Assembly: GCF_018614205.1 (NCBI RefSeq)
Contig: NZ_JAGGOS010000043.1
Coordinates: 62,001 to 126,000, forward strand
Length of the DNA stretch: 64,000 bases
Source of the DNA: Streptomyces sp. ISL-36
Lineage (GTDB): Bacteria > Actinomycetota > Actinomycetes > Streptomycetales > Streptomycetaceae
Reading direction: 5' to 3'
Positions 34,652 through 42,888 of this stretch are shown piece by piece (the first letter of the stretch is position 1; each line of letters starts with the position of its first letter). Position numbers and translations under genes: made by a program. The notes beneath the pieces are model-generated. The model saw only the letters and a list, made by a program, of their open reading frames with translations, was not told the DNA's origin and did no database searches.

Positions 34652-35844
34652 CGGGCCTCCACCGAAGCTCCGACGGGTTCGGGCAGCGGCAGCCGAGCCG
34701 CCACCCGGAAGCCGCCCTCGGGACGCGGTCCGGCGCTGAGGTGGCCGTGCAGCAGGCCGACCCGCTCCCGCATGCCCACGAGGCCGAAGCCGTGGGTCAC
34801 GCCCCCGTTCGCCGTGGGGCCGCGCCCGTCGTCGACGACCTCCACGGACAGCTCCTCGCCCCCGTAGTCGATGGCCACCCGGCAACACCCGGTGCCCGCG
34901 TGGCGGACCACGTTGGTCAGGGCCTCCTGCACGATGCGGTAGGCGGACAGGTCGATGTCGGCCGGCAGCGGGCGCTCCTCCCCGCTGCGGCGCAGGTCGA
35001 CGCGTACCCCGGCGTCCGCGGTCGCCGCCGCCAGCCGTTCGATGTCCGCAAGCCCCGGCGAGGGCGCAAGGGGCGCCTCTTCCGAGGTCGCCGCGCCCAA
35101 GTCGGCCTGCCGAAGCGCCACCAGGGTGCGCCGAAGGCCCGACAGAGTCTCTCTGCTGGTGGCCTCGATGGCCAGGAGGGATTCGCGGGCCTCTGCGGGC
35201 TGCGTCCGGATGACCCGGCTCCCCACCCCGGCCTGGATGGCGATGATGCCGATGCTGTGCGCGACCATGTCGTGCAACTCCCGTGCGATCCGCAGCCGTT
35301 CGGCGGTCACCGCCTCGGCCACCTCCTGCGTACGCAGCGCCACCGCGTGCTCGCGCCGCTCGCGGCTCAGCAGACCGACCATGCAGGATGTGCCCATCGC
35401 CAGGAGGGCGATCACGCCGTTGACGGTCAGGTTGTCCCCGTGGGAGAAGCTGCCGACGACCAGGAGCTGCACGACGAACGAGACGGCCACGGCGAGGACC
35501 GAAGCTCGCCGCGCGCGGGTGGCGACGATGAAACCCAGGACGAGGTCCACCGCCAGATACGACAGAAACTGGCCCTGGTACGACACCGACAGGCTCGCGT
35601 GGACGGAGCTGGGAGTGCCCACCACCACGGCAGTGGATCCGAAGAGCGTCATGGCCAGAGCCAGCAGCGGCGTCCGTCGCAGCACACCGACGAGAAGGCT
35701 CACAGCCAGCAGTGCTCCGACGGCGTGAAGCGTGCCCGAAGCCCGCGTCGCACCCCCCACCAGTAGGCCCACGATGAAGAGGTAGAGGACACCACCCACC
35801 CAGGCCACGACGTTTGTTCCCGTTGTTCCCGTTGTTCCCGTCAT
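34648..35844 (-). CDS. NarL-type (HisKA_3) sensor histidine kinase
   Basis: 398 residues. Five to six membrane helices (1-165, starting VVAWVGGVLYLFIVGLLV), then a HisKA_3 dimerisation/phospho-acceptor helix with ERLRIARELHDMVAHSIGIIAIQAG (His ~192) and an HATPase domain ending in DDGRGP and GFGLVGMRERVGLL. The N-terminus MTGTTGTTGTN comes from a small GGAACAAC-type DNA repeat. Gene order kinase then regulator, coupled by ATGA. The sensor part is entirely membrane-embedded, as in systems that sense envelope-active drugs. Confidence 0.94.
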   Translation of the reverse strand: MTGTTGTTGTNVVAWVGGVLYLFIVGLLVGGATRASGTLHAVGALLAVSLLVGVLRRTPLLALAMTLFGSTAVVVGTPSSVHASLSVSYQGQFLSYLAVDLVLGFIVATRARRASVLAVAVSFVVQLLVVGSFSHGDNLTVNGVIALLAMGTSCMVGLLSRERREHAVALRTQEVAEAVTAERLRIARELHDMVAHSIGIIAIQAGVGSRVIRTQPAEARESLLAIEATSRETLSGLRRTLVALRQADLGAATSEEAPLAPSPGLADIERLAAATADAGVRVDLRRSGEERPLPADIDLSAYRIVQEALTNVVRHAGTGCCRVAIDYGGEELSVEVVDDGRGPTANGGVTHGFGLVGMRERVGLLHGHLSAGPRPEGGFRVAARLPLPEPVGASVEAR

Positions 35845-36051
35845 CGGCGGTGTGCCCTTTCGAGAGGGAGACCGCGATGCGAAACGCGCTCAGGCAAGGG
35901 AGTGGTCGGTGTGGGCTCCATGGCGCGAGACTAGCCAGCCGCTGCCCGCGCGGCATCGGCCCGGGGACGTACGCCCACGGGCCAACACGACCGCGCGATT
36001 GCCGCCCACGGCCCCATGCCCGGACGGGGGCATCCCGGCAGGGTTTTCCCT

Positions 36052-36972
36052 GTGATCGAAGTCAGCGAACTCACCAAGCGCTACGGCGGCAGGACCGCCG
36101 TCGACCATCTGTCCTTCACCGTGCGGCCGGGCCAGGTCACCGGCTTCCTCGGCCCCAACGGAGCAGGCAAGACCACCACTCTGCGGATGATCCTCGGCTT
36201 GGAGGCGCCCACCGGCGGCGCAGCCACGGTCAGCGGCGTCCCCTTCCGCAGCCACCCGCGCGGACTGCGGCACGTCGGCGCCCTCCTCGACGCGGGCCAG
36301 GTCCACGGCGGACGCAGCGCCTCGGCCCACCTGTCCGCCCTGGCCCGCAGCAACGGCATCCCGCGGCGCCGGGTGGACGAGGTGCTTCAGGAAGTGGGGC
36401 TGGCCGAGGCGGCGACCCGCCGCATCGGTGGGTTCTCGCTCGGCATGAAGCAGCGGCTCGGGATCGCCACCGCCCTCCTCGGCGACCCGCCCGTGCTGAT
36501 GTTCGACGAGCCTGTCAACGGCATGGACCCGGAGGGCGTGCTCTGGATGCGCCGCCTCTTCCGGCGCCTGGCCGCCGAGGGACGCACGGTCTTCCTCTCC
36601 AGCCACCTGATGTCGGAGATGGAGAACACCGCCGACCAGCTCGTCGTCATCGGCCGCGGCCGGCTCATCGCCGCTGAATCGGTGCGGGACTTCGCCGCCC
36701 GAGGCACCCGCCTCAGCGTCGTGGTCGGCACACAGCAGGCCGCCGAGCTTGCAGCGGTGCTGACCGCCGCAGGCGCGTCGGTCGAGCCCGAGGGCTCGGC
36801 GGGCGCCGAGAAGCTCGCCGTGACCGGGCTTCCGGCGGACCGTATCGCGGCGCTCGCCTCCCAGAACCAGATCCTGCTGAACGAGCTGACCACCAGAACC
36901 GCCTCTCTGGAGGAAGCCTTCATGGAACTCACCGCCGACAGCGCCGAATACCTGGCAGGACAGCCCCGATGA
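36052..36972 (+). CDS. ABC-2 type transporter ATP-binding protein
   Basis: 306 residues from GTG 36052 (VIEVSELTKRYG); ATG 36016 would add 12 residues not typical of the family. Walker A GPNGAGKTTT (~36-45), signature FSLGMKQRLGIATALL, Walker B VLMFDEPVNGMDPEG, H-loop SSHLMSEME. It is of the drug-exporter (DrrA-like/CcmA) class, with a C-terminal regulatory region. The following permease gene overlaps by ATGA, and the two-component genes are divergent. Confidence 0.95.
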   Translation: MIEVSELTKRYGGRTAVDHLSFTVRPGQVTGFLGPNGAGKTTTLRMILGLEAPTGGAATVSGVPFRSHPRGLRHVGALLDAGQVHGGRSASAHLSALARSNGIPRRRVDEVLQEVGLAEAATRRIGGFSLGMKQRLGIATALLGDPPVLMFDEPVNGMDPEGVLWMRRLFRRLAAEGRTVFLSSHLMSEMENTADQLVVIGRGRLIAAESVRDFAARGTRLSVVVGTQQAAELAAVLTAAGASVEPEGSAGAEKLAVTGLPADRIAALASQNQILLNELTTRTASLEEAFMELTADSAEYLAGQPR

Positions 36973-37823
36973 CCCCACTCGCCTCCGTCCCCCCGACCAC
37001 CTCGGCCAGACCCGATGACGAGCCGCCCGTCCGCTTCCGCGACCTGCTCGCCTCCGAGTGGATCAAGACGCGGTCCCTGCGCTCCATCACGTGGACGATC
37101 GGACTCATCACCCTGTTCGTCATCGGGTCCTCCGCCGCGGCGACGCTGGCGGACCGCGACCACCTCGCGAACTCCGGCCCGAACGCCCCGCGGCCCAAAG
37201 AATTCCTGGCCTTCGACGCCTATCCGGCGGCCGGCTACTGGACGCTGATCCTCGTCGCCGGCAGCATCGGCGCCATCACCGTCGTGAGCGAATACAGCAG
37301 CGGCCTGATCCGCACCACCACCGTGGCGGTCCCCGCCCGAGGCTCGGCGGTACTGGCCAAGGCGGTCGTCACCGCCGCGCTGTGGACCGCGGTCGGCACG
37401 GTCGTCTCCACCGGTTCCTTCCTGGTCTCCCAGGCCATCCTGAACGGGCACGGCGCCGGGGTCCCGATCACCCACCCCGGGGTGTTTCGGGCACTCGTGG
37501 CGTCCGCGCTGCTGGCCCCGGTCTGCGCGCTGGTCGGCCTCGGCCTCGGCGCCCTGATCCGGCACAGTGCCACGACCATGGTCACCACCGTCTTCACGCT
37601 GCTGATGCTGCCCACGCTCTTCTCGGAGGGCGAGCGCTGGTCCGCCGACATCAACCACACCATGGTGTCCGCCGCCTGGAAGCGCCTGGTCCAGAACTGG
37701 GGGCCGTCGCCCGACAGCCACATCTTCATGGCCTCGGTCACCGGCTCGTGGCTGGTGTATGCGCTCTGGCCGCTGATCGCGGTCGCGCTCGCGGTGGTCG
37801 TCGTACGGCGCCGCGACGTGTGA
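36969..37823 (+). CDS. ABC-2 type transporter permease
   Basis: 284 residues, ATGA-coupled to the ATPase gene. A cytosolic Pro-rich start (~1-22) is followed by six hydrophobic segments, among them WTIGLITLFVIGSSAAATLA, GYWTLILVAGSIGAITVVSEYSSG (the conserved EYSSGLIRTT elbow) and a last helix AVALAVVVV ending in RRRDV. Exports an unknown substrate with the preceding ATPase. Confidence 0.93.
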   Translation: MTPLASVPPTTSARPDDEPPVRFRDLLASEWIKTRSLRSITWTIGLITLFVIGSSAAATLADRDHLANSGPNAPRPKEFLAFDAYPAAGYWTLILVAGSIGAITVVSEYSSGLIRTTTVAVPARGSAVLAKAVVTAALWTAVGTVVSTGSFLVSQAILNGHGAGVPITHPGVFRALVASALLAPVCALVGLGLGALIRHSATTMVTTVFTLLMLPTLFSEGERWSADINHTMVSAAWKRLVQNWGPSPDSHIFMASVTGSWLVYALWPLIAVALAVVVVRRRDV

Positions 37824-38191
37824 ACATGCCGTCGGGGCGCGCCGGTGCGGACGTCGGCCATGACCGCAACGGCCGTAGCCTGGACAGCGGGTGCACGTGG
37901 AGTCGAGCGACGCGTACACATCGCACTCCCACGGGGTGCGTCTCGGGCGCCCTCACCGAGTCGGTGGGACCCCTGCCTCCGCATGCGCTGACGACCGAAG
38001 CGGAAGAACGAGACCGCACCAGGCCGATGGCCCGGGCCGACGCTGCTCGCACCCGCAACCCTCTCTCAGCGACGCCCAGCGAGGTCAGCGAGGTCAGCGA
38101 GAACCGTCCAGGGCGGGGCCTGCCGCGTCGTCACGGACCCCCTGCCGAGACTGCGATACTCGGCCGTCGTCGATCAACAGGGGGGGACAGC
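37824..38191. other. Intergenic region with promoter-like sequence
   Basis: 368 bp without a supported gene. It holds a short repeat (GAGGTCAGCGAGGTCAGCGAG at ~38080-38101) and a GCGATACTCG -10-like element at ~38152-38161 that could serve the downstream DUF3592 gene. Confidence 0.4.
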
Positions 38192-39187
38192 ATGCCGGCT
38201 TGGTTCGTGCGCATATCAGGCGGGCTCGCCTACACGGCGGCCGCGCTGCTGAGCCTGTGGGTGTCAGGGCTGCCCGCCGGCGTCGCGCTGCCCGCGTCCG
38301 GGCTCGTGGCCCTGGCCTGGGCCGTGGTCGTCCTGGTCTGGCTGCGGGTCGTCGCGCTCTGGCTCTGGTGGTCCGACGACAACTACTTCTGGATGCCGGC
38401 TCACCGATCCCGCACGGAGAGGTCGGACGCAAGGCCCCTGTCCTTGGAGAAGGGCGCCGGCAGCGTACGCCGGCAGCGGCCCAGCGTTCTGCGGCGACTG
38501 GCGGCGTACGAGTACGCGAGCGTGCCCTGGGTGTACATGCGGCAGGCCGCCGTCTGGCTGCTGGTCCTGCTCTCCTTCATGGCGCTGAGCGTCCTCGGCC
38601 ACTCGCACACGTCGCAGCACATCCGCTCGCTGGTCCGGGCCGGAGCCGCGTACTCGACAGCCACAGTGACGGAGGTCGTCGACGTCACGGAGATACGTGA
38701 CGACGAGGACAGGGTGACGGGCTACCACGCCACACTGCTCCTGGCCCTGCCCGATGGCAGCCGGGTCCGCTCGCAGGGTGCCTACACCGAGGACGAACCG
38801 AAGCCGAACAGCCGGGTCGAGGTGCTCTGGGCGCCCACCGCGACGGCGTTGGGCGGTGTGGTGGCAGAGGGCGAACCACTCGAGCGCCACCTGGACCGCG
38901 AGTGGGGCCTCACGCTGTACGGGATGGTCATCACGGCGTTCGCCCTACTGCTGGTGCTGGCGTGCATGTTGCCCATATCGGTGGGCGCCGAAGCGGACAA
39001 CCTCCAGGACCTGGCATGGTCCCCGGTCGAACAGACCGTGCACGCCGCCGCCGTCACGGGCATTCTGCTGGCCGCCCTGCCGTACCTGTCGGGCACGTTC
39101 TCCGATGGCAGTGTGCAACTCGGGGCGGCCTGCTTCGGCCTGTTGGCCTTGTACATCGCCATGCCGATCCGGGCGCTCTTCATATGA
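38192..39187 (+). CDS. DUF3592-like multi-pass membrane protein
   Basis: 331 residues from ATG 38192, preceded by GGGGGGA. Two N-terminal helices (~8-55), a cytosolic loop, one helix (~130-150), an exported beta-rich DUF3592-type domain (~160-235; ATVTEVVDVTEIRDDEDRVTGYHATLLLALPDG and SRVEVLWAP), then two or three C-terminal helices. Function unknown. The last gene before the arm-like block at ~39264. Confidence 0.75.
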   Translation: MPAWFVRISGGLAYTAAALLSLWVSGLPAGVALPASGLVALAWAVVVLVWLRVVALWLWWSDDNYFWMPAHRSRTERSDARPLSLEKGAGSVRRQRPSVLRRLAAYEYASVPWVYMRQAAVWLLVLLSFMALSVLGHSHTSQHIRSLVRAGAAYSTATVTEVVDVTEIRDDEDRVTGYHATLLLALPDGSRVRSQGAYTEDEPKPNSRVEVLWAPTATALGGVVAEGEPLERHLDREWGLTLYGMVITAFALLLVLACMLPISVGAEADNLQDLAWSPVEQTVHAAAVTGILLAALPYLSGTFSDGSVQLGAACFGLLALYIAMPIRALFI

Positions 39188-39263
39188 GGGACGGCCGGCG
39201 TCTGTCCGGCCTGCGGTCCAGGCAAACTCCCGGCCGACCTTCGGCGGTGTACGCGACGTCGCC

Positions 39264-39360
39264 GCTCCGTGCCCCATCCGTGCCCAGAAGAGCGGCGAAC
39301 AACGTTCGTCAGAAGCGCCGAAACGGCGGCCCCAGCGGACCGGCCGGGTGCCATAACCAC
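39264..39360 (+). other. Fifth, diverged integrase arm-like block
   Basis: CCGTGCCCCATCCGTGCCC and AGAGCGGCGAACAACG resemble the blocks at 24113, 32893 and 33780. Here the tRNA-Gly core is missing; GGTGCCATAACCACAGG stands where the core would be. A terminator hairpin follows, as in the other copies. Confidence 0.4.
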
Positions 39361-39365
39361 AGGAA

Positions 39366-39394
39366 GAAGGCCCTGGTCAGAGACCAGGGCCTTC
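39366..39394. terminator. Hairpin terminator
   Basis: A 13-bp stem GAAGGCCCTGGTC with its complement around AGA. It sits between the DUF3592 gene and the convergent S8 peptidase gene. Confidence 0.88.
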
Positions 39395-39414
39395 GTCGTT
39401 GGTGCGTCAGTGCG

Positions 39415-42400
39415 TCAGCGGAAGCGGGCCCGTGTCAGGTCCCGGGCCGTTTCGGTGTCGTGGTGCAGGAGGCGGACGACGATCGTGTGGTGGCCGGTGC
39501 CGTACGTCGAGGTGGGCAGGGGGAACGACCAGGCGGCGAGGCCCTCGGCGGGGTGCCAGGCGTCCGGGGTGGTGGGGGCGTTGCGGGGGACGACCTGCCA
39601 TTCGACGCGGGCGTCCGGAGTGACCCGGAAGCTCGTCCGCGTGACCGGGGACGGTGTGCCGTCCCGGACGGCGCGGGCGTACAGCACGTGGTCGCCGACG
39701 GGCAGGCGGCCGGCCTCGGCCCGCCAGGTGCCGGTGGTGTCGTCGAGGCGTGCGGAGACCGGGGTGGCGAAGCTGTCGTCGTCGACGGACAGCTGCACCC
39801 GGTGGGTCTCCGGGCGGCCGCCGACGCCCTCCGGGTCGGTGCCCGGGTCGGGGAAGGCGAACCGGCCTCCGGCGACGACGGTCTCGCCCTCGACGGCCTC
39901 GGTGCCGTCCCCGGGTGCGGCGAGGGTGACGCCGAACGCGAGGCCGGACGCAGGCAGCGGGGCGGGGTCCAGAGCCAGTTTCGTGGCGTGGTCGCCCTCG
40001 TAGCCCACCGTCAGCAGCGCGGTGGTGTCGGAGAGCAGGTGGACGGTCAGCTGCTCCCCGGTGAAGGCGTGCCGGGCGGTCTCGAACTCGATCGTGAGCT
40101 TCGTCCAGGCGCCGGTGACCGGCTGGGTGGTGGCCTTGCCGCGGCCGATCTCCCGGTCGGTGGCGTGGAGGACGACCGTCGGCCCCACCAGGGCGGCCGG
40201 GGCGCCGGTCTTCACGTACAGCTCGGCCCGCGCCTTCGAGCCCGCGGCGAGCGGCTCGGTCAGGGTGTCCGTGGCGGGGTGCGCGGCGGTCGGCAGGTAG
40301 GGGGCCGCGGCGGAGAGGGTGTCGCCGACGGCGCAGCCGTCCGCGTCGCCCGCCCGGTCCGTGCGGTCCATGGTGCGCTCGGCCGAGCAGTCCGGCGGCT
40401 GGTGGAGGTGGTAGGTGAAGGAGTGGGAGGAGTAGGGGCCTTGGGGTGCGGGTGCCGCGTCCTGGGCCTTGAGGGTGCGGTTCAGTACGTCCAGCGCGGC
40501 CGTCGGCGTGGCGACGTCGGTCAGGTCCGTCGACATCCCGGTGGGCAGCGGCGACGGGTCGTCCGTACCGTCGCCGTCCCGGTCGTAGCCGCCCCAGATG
40601 CTGTCCCGGACGGCGCGGTCGGCGGCGAAGAAGTCGTCCTCGACGGGGCGTTCGGGGAGCAGGGCACGGCCGAGCAGGACGTCCACCGCGCGGCGTGCGG
40701 TTTCGGGCGTGGCGGCGCCGTAGCCCTCGAAGAGGACGTTGCCCGGCGTGTGGGGCGAGCCCACCGGCCAGGTCGCGGAGGGCAGGTTGTCCTCCCCGAG
40801 CGGGTAGGCGTTCTTCAGGACGGCTTCGCGGAGTTCGGCGCGGGTGAGCCGGCCGTCGTGGAGGTACGCGCTCTCGGGCACGGCCGTGCCCTGCGCGACG
40901 ACCTGGCCGCTCTTCTGCCCGGCGCGCGGGTCGCCGAGGGCCTCGCGGACCCGCTGGAGGGTGGTGCCGAAGACACCGGCCGTGTACGGGGTGGCGGCGG
41001 AGGTGCCGCTGAACTGGTCCTGGCAGTGGACGCCGGTGTGACACGCCGAGGGGAGGCTGCCGATCCCCCAGGACGAGAGGTGGACGGGCATGCCGTCGCC
41101 GACGACGGCCCGCTGGTCGTTGCGGCGCAGCGCGCCGACGGTGATGTTCCAGTCGGGCCCGGTCTGGTCGGAGTGCCAGGTGCTGACGGGTACGTCGAAG
41201 GCGTTGCCGACGCCGTTGCCCGCGGCGAACAGGACGGTCTGGCCGCGTTCGGCGGCCGCCTTGGTCACCTCCTCGCCGCTGACGACCGGGCCGGCCGGGA
41301 GGCCGCCGACGTAGCCGAAGGAGTGCGAGGTGATGTCGACCCAGGGGTAGGTGGTGGCGACGGTCTCGTCCAGACCCTCGACCATGACGAGGAGGCAGGT
41401 GGGGCAGTAGCCGTAGCGGTTGCCGGCCGAGACGGATGCCGATCCGGTGCCGTGGCCGTGGTCGTCGAGGACGGGGTGGACGCCGTCGAGGCTCGCCGAG
41501 TACGCGCCGATGATCTTCGTGCCGGGGATCCAGTGCAGGCTGCCGCCCGGCACCCGGGTGCTCGTCCACAGGTCCTTGTCCTCGGCCGGCAGATAGCCCT
41601 TGGCGAGGGTGACGGGGATCGCGCGGGCGGAGGCCGGGTAGCCGGGGATGTACTCCGAGGGGTGGCGGGTGAAGTTCTTCGTCAGCGCCAGGACGTCGGG
41701 GTCGGGGTAGGTACGGGCGGAGAACTCCAGGTGGTACGGGTTGATTCCGGTGTCGGCGATCCCGATGACGGTGACCGGGGGCGCGGTGTCGAGCCGGTCG
41801 GCGGCGCCGACGAGCACGGAGGTCGTCTCGCGCCGTTCCAGGCCGGCCGCGTCGGTGGCCTTGAGGGTGACCAGGTGCCGCCCGTCCGGCAGTCGGGCCG
41901 AAAGGGACGTGCCCGTACCGTCGTCGAAGTGTCCGTCGGCGTCGAGGTCCCAGGCGGTGGCGACGGGGGCGGTGCCGCCGGTGACCGTGCCGCTGAGCCG
42001 CTGTTCCGTACCCGTTTCGAAGGTGTACGGGCCTCCGGCCGTGACGACAGGCCTCGGGTCGGCAGTGCCCGTGCGGGCGACGACCCGCGCGGTCAGCTCG
42101 TCGGCCGCGGTCGCCCACTTCACGGCGACGACCTTCCAGGTGCCGGGGGTGGGCGAGGCGACGGAGGTGTTCTCCGGGTGTCCGGACGATTCGGACTTCG
42201 CCACGACCGTCCCGGACGGGTCGGTGACCCGCAGGTCGTAGTCCTGGGCGGTGGTCTTCCAGGACAGGGTGACGTCCAGGGACCGTACGCCGGACGGGAC
42301 GGCGAAGGGGAACTCCACGGTCTGGCCGGTGGGGAACGCGCCGGGGGTCGGGTCCGTCCTGGTCTCGTTCAGCAGGTCGCGGCGGGTCTCCTCGCCCACG

Positions 42401-42888
42401 GCGACCTTCACGGTGTCGGTGGCGATCGCGCCCGCGGCGTCGGTGACGGTGAGTTTCACCTCGTACGTGCCCGGGGCGAGGCCCGTCGTGTCGAAGGCGG
42501 CGCTCGCCGCGTCCGCGTCGGTGAGCGTGCCGTGCGTAGCCGTCCAGGCCCAGGTGTAGGGCGCGGTGCCGCCGTAGGCGCTGCCGATCAGCACGGCCTT
42601 CTCGCCCGCGGTGACGAAGGAGCTGTCGCCCGCGTCCGCGTGGACCGGGGCGGGTTCACCGGGCGTCCCGGGCGTCCCGGGCGTGCCGGGGGCGCCGGTA
42701 CGGGCCGTGCCGGTCACGTCGACGGTGCCGCTGACCGGCTGCCTGACCGTACCGTCGACGACCTGCTGGTCGCCGACCGTACCGACGGAGATGCCAGGGG
42801 CTTCGGCCGCGACGGCGGCCGGGGGCAGGGACACCGCGAGCGCCAGCGAGGTGCCGGCGGCGATGCGTTTCAACCAGGCGCGCCTCAT
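39415..42888 (-). CDS. Large secreted S8 serine peptidase with PKD/pre-peptidase domains
   Basis: 1157 residues from ATG 42888. Signal peptide 1-28 (MRRAWLKRIAAGTSLALAVSLPPAAVAA); Ig/PKD-like domain (~75-135, YGGTAPYTWAWTATHGTL); pre-peptidase-like beta domain (~145-235, YDLRVTDPSG); second PKD (~245-320); then an S8 catalytic domain with Asp (VIGIADTGINPYH), His (DDHGHGTGSASVSAGN) and Ser (FSGTSAATPYTAGVFG). A long C-terminal beta region follows (~800-1157). The ATG shares one base with the stop of the M14 gene upstream (TGATG), so the two exported peptidases are made together. Confidence 0.92.
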   Translation of the reverse strand: MRRAWLKRIAAGTSLALAVSLPPAAVAAEAPGISVGTVGDQQVVDGTVRQPVSGTVDVTGTARTGAPGTPGTPGTPGEPAPVHADAGDSSFVTAGEKAVLIGSAYGGTAPYTWAWTATHGTLTDADAASAAFDTTGLAPGTYEVKLTVTDAAGAIATDTVKVAVGEETRRDLLNETRTDPTPGAFPTGQTVEFPFAVPSGVRSLDVTLSWKTTAQDYDLRVTDPSGTVVAKSESSGHPENTSVASPTPGTWKVVAVKWATAADELTARVVARTGTADPRPVVTAGGPYTFETGTEQRLSGTVTGGTAPVATAWDLDADGHFDDGTGTSLSARLPDGRHLVTLKATDAAGLERRETTSVLVGAADRLDTAPPVTVIGIADTGINPYHLEFSARTYPDPDVLALTKNFTRHPSEYIPGYPASARAIPVTLAKGYLPAEDKDLWTSTRVPGGSLHWIPGTKIIGAYSASLDGVHPVLDDHGHGTGSASVSAGNRYGYCPTCLLVMVEGLDETVATTYPWVDITSHSFGYVGGLPAGPVVSGEEVTKAAAERGQTVLFAAGNGVGNAFDVPVSTWHSDQTGPDWNITVGALRRNDQRAVVGDGMPVHLSSWGIGSLPSACHTGVHCQDQFSGTSAATPYTAGVFGTTLQRVREALGDPRAGQKSGQVVAQGTAVPESAYLHDGRLTRAELREAVLKNAYPLGEDNLPSATWPVGSPHTPGNVLFEGYGAATPETARRAVDVLLGRALLPERPVEDDFFAADRAVRDSIWGGYDRDGDGTDDPSPLPTGMSTDLTDVATPTAALDVLNRTLKAQDAAPAPQGPYSSHSFTYHLHQPPDCSAERTMDRTDRAGDADGCAVGDTLSAAAPYLPTAAHPATDTLTEPLAAGSKARAELYVKTGAPAALVGPTVVLHATDREIGRGKATTQPVTGAWTKLTIEFETARHAFTGEQLTVHLLSDTTALLTVGYEGDHATKLALDPAPLPASGLAFGVTLAAPGDGTEAVEGETVVAGGRFAFPDPGTDPEGVGGRPETHRVQLSVDDDSFATPVSARLDDTTGTWRAEAGRLPVGDHVLYARAVRDGTPSPVTRTSFRVTPDARVEWQVVPRNAPTTPDAWHPAEGLAAWSFPLPTSTYGTGHHTIVVRLLHHDTETARDLTRARFR

